DNA of 6,357 nucleotides from an uncultured Ruminococcus sp. (GTDB taxonomy: Bacteria; Bacillota; Clostridia; Oscillospirales; Ruminococcaceae). How positions within the stretch are numbered: position 1 is the stretch's first letter; each line of letters starts with the position of its first letter. Position numbers and translations under genes: made by a program. Of the stretch, positions 5,458 to 6,357 are shown piece by piece. The stretch lies in contig CAMAIG010000095.1 of assembly GCA_945835085.1 (NCBI GenBank), positions 1 through 6,357 on the forward strand, in the 5' to 3' direction. The notes under the pieces are model-generated. The model made no database searches. It saw only the letters and a list, made by a program, of their open reading frames with translations, and had not been told where the DNA came from.

Positions 5458-5492
5458 AATAGTATAGGTATTTGTGAAAGGGGGCAAATTAT

Positions 5493-6357
5493 ATGGGAAT
5501 CAGCATAGCCGAGGTAATGTCTGAGCACTTTATGAACACGCAGGAAGTTCTTTTGTTTACCGTAAATATGTCCGACGGCAGCTATGATATTACCCCCACC
5601 CCTCTTGCAAAAAAAATGTTTGACCTGAACCGCAACCCTGTTTCCCAGCTTATAGAGAATGAGAGGATACATTCAAGCGACCGTGTGCTTGTGCGGCAGC
5701 TGTGCATGGATCTCTATGACTATTCGGGTCTTGGCATCAGCGATACAAAGTTCAATATAAATTTCCGTTATGATCTTGAAGGGGACGGAGGCGTCTATAC
5801 CTGGCTCAGCATGACAGTCATTCTGCCCGCAAATATGAAGAATGATCCCATTCCTTTGATATACATTTCCGTAATGAACAAGTCCGAGCTTCTCACAAAG
5901 TCCATTGTGGAAAGCTTCACCAATGACAAGCACCCGTCTGTATTCAATAACAACGTTCAGCATCTCATAAACACCGACGACGGCAGGCTGCTTGTTTTTA
6001 TACAGTTTGATATAGAGAAATTCAAGCTTATAAATGCAAAATACGGTGAGGAAAAGGGAAACGAGATACTTAATTTCATCTCCAACGGACTTGATGCGGT
6101 CTGTACCGAGGAGCAGGTGCATATAAGGCTCACCGCCGATGTATTTATGGTAGCGTCGCTTTTTGAAAAGCCCGAGGATATCCAGCGCTTTATAAGCAAG
6201 GTGGAAAACCGCCTTGGCAGCTGCGGAGATATTACCTACCGTCTTATTTTCGGAGTAAATATAGTTACCGACAGAAGCCTTCCCCTCAGAAAAATGGGTG
6301 ACCGTGCAGCAATGGCACGTCAGAGCATAAAAGGAAACGCCCTTACAAACGTAGGAT
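5493..6357 (+). CDS. PAS plus degenerate GGDEF domain signalling protein, 3' end missing
   Basis: 288 codons are visible and the frame is open at the window edge. The start ATG at 5493 has AAAGGGGG 8 nt upstream and a strong promoter. There is no signal peptide or membrane segment, so it is probably cytoplasmic. Residues 1 to about 135 look like a PAS-type sensor: FRYDLEGDGGVYTWLSMTV (91-109) followed by PLIYISVMNKSELL. Residues 165 to about 285 match a GGDEF domain in outline: LLVFIQFDIEKFKLINAKYG (166-185) corresponds to the usual FD-D-FK-IND-YGH start, and DRAAMARQSIKG (270-281) corresponds to the A-D-AMY-AK end. The active-site GGDEF is replaced by TADVF (214-218) and no RxxD inhibitory site precedes it. 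Diguanylate cyclase activity is therefore unlikely. In Firmicutes such degenerate domains often precede an EAL phosphodiesterase domain; whether one follows lies outside the window. Confidence 0.8.
   Translation, partial: MGISIAEVMSEHFMNTQEVLLFTVNMSDGSYDITPTPLAKKMFDLNRNPVSQLIENERIHSSDRVLVRQLCMDLYDYSGLGISDTKFNINFRYDLEGDGGVYTWLSMTVILPANMKNDPIPLIYISVMNKSELLTKSIVESFTNDKHPSVFNNNVQHLINTDDGRLLVFIQFDIEKFKLINAKYGEEKGNEILNFISNGLDAVCTEEQVHIRLTADVFMVASLFEKPEDIQRFISKVENRLGSCGDITYRLIFGVNIVTDRSLPLRKMGDRAAMARQSIKGNALTNVG

Noticed and set aside
5352..6199. Minus-strand reading frames opposite the GGDEF-like gene
   Set aside because: They are shadows; the plus-strand frame has a strong promoter, RBS and recognisable PAS/GGDEF features and stays open to the window edge.

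Overview
The window looks like chromosomal DNA of a low-to-moderate GC Firmicute of the class Clostridia, most likely a gut Ruminococcus-type organism. This is an inference. It rests on strong AGGAGG-type ribosome binding sites, TATAAT boxes with extended TG motifs, a RecA of clostridial type, a small NPKTG wall-anchored protein, a cytidylate-kinase-like protein and a PAS/degenerate-GGDEF protein.

Layout, left to right. Positions 1-2239 (minus strand) hold a compact recA-recX-comEA-like operon, transcribed leftward from an extended -10 promoter near 2272-2301. recA and recX overlap by 4 bp. The comEA-like gene follows recX after 13 bp and runs off the left edge. Positions 2378-3250 (minus) encode a membrane-anchored, outward-facing transglutaminase-like protein. 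Positions 3620-3883 (minus) encode an 87-residue secreted acidic protein with a sortase-type tail, with its own promoter and a strong intrinsic terminator. Positions 4545-5156 (minus) encode a cytidylate-kinase-like NTPase with its own promoter. Positions 5157-5492 are a divergent intergenic region. It drives the kinase leftward and, from 5493, a PAS plus degenerate GGDEF protein rightward, which is cut by the window edge.

The most unusual content is non-coding. A family of ~98-bp tandem repeats forms two clusters in opposite orientation: about 1.9 units at 3375-3559 (minus) and four units plus partial ones at 4112-4543 (plus). They flank the small wall-protein gene. Each unit has a conserved CCGAGCC/GGCTCGG inverted pair that could fold as a hairpin or cruciform. 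Both clusters contain the same GGCTCAGCGACCCGCTGC end motif. The right cluster shows a two-unit (A-B-A-B) higher-order pattern and ends 1 bp from the kinase stop codon. I find no transposase, integrase or CRISPR feature that explains these repeats.

Functionally, the left operon is a DNA recombination and uptake module: strand exchange, its modulator, and a DNA-binding protein of the competence type. The transglutaminase-like and NPKTG proteins act outside the membrane. The right-hand gene is probably a signalling protein. I see no evidence of one pathway linking all of them, and each block has its own promoter or a plausible one.
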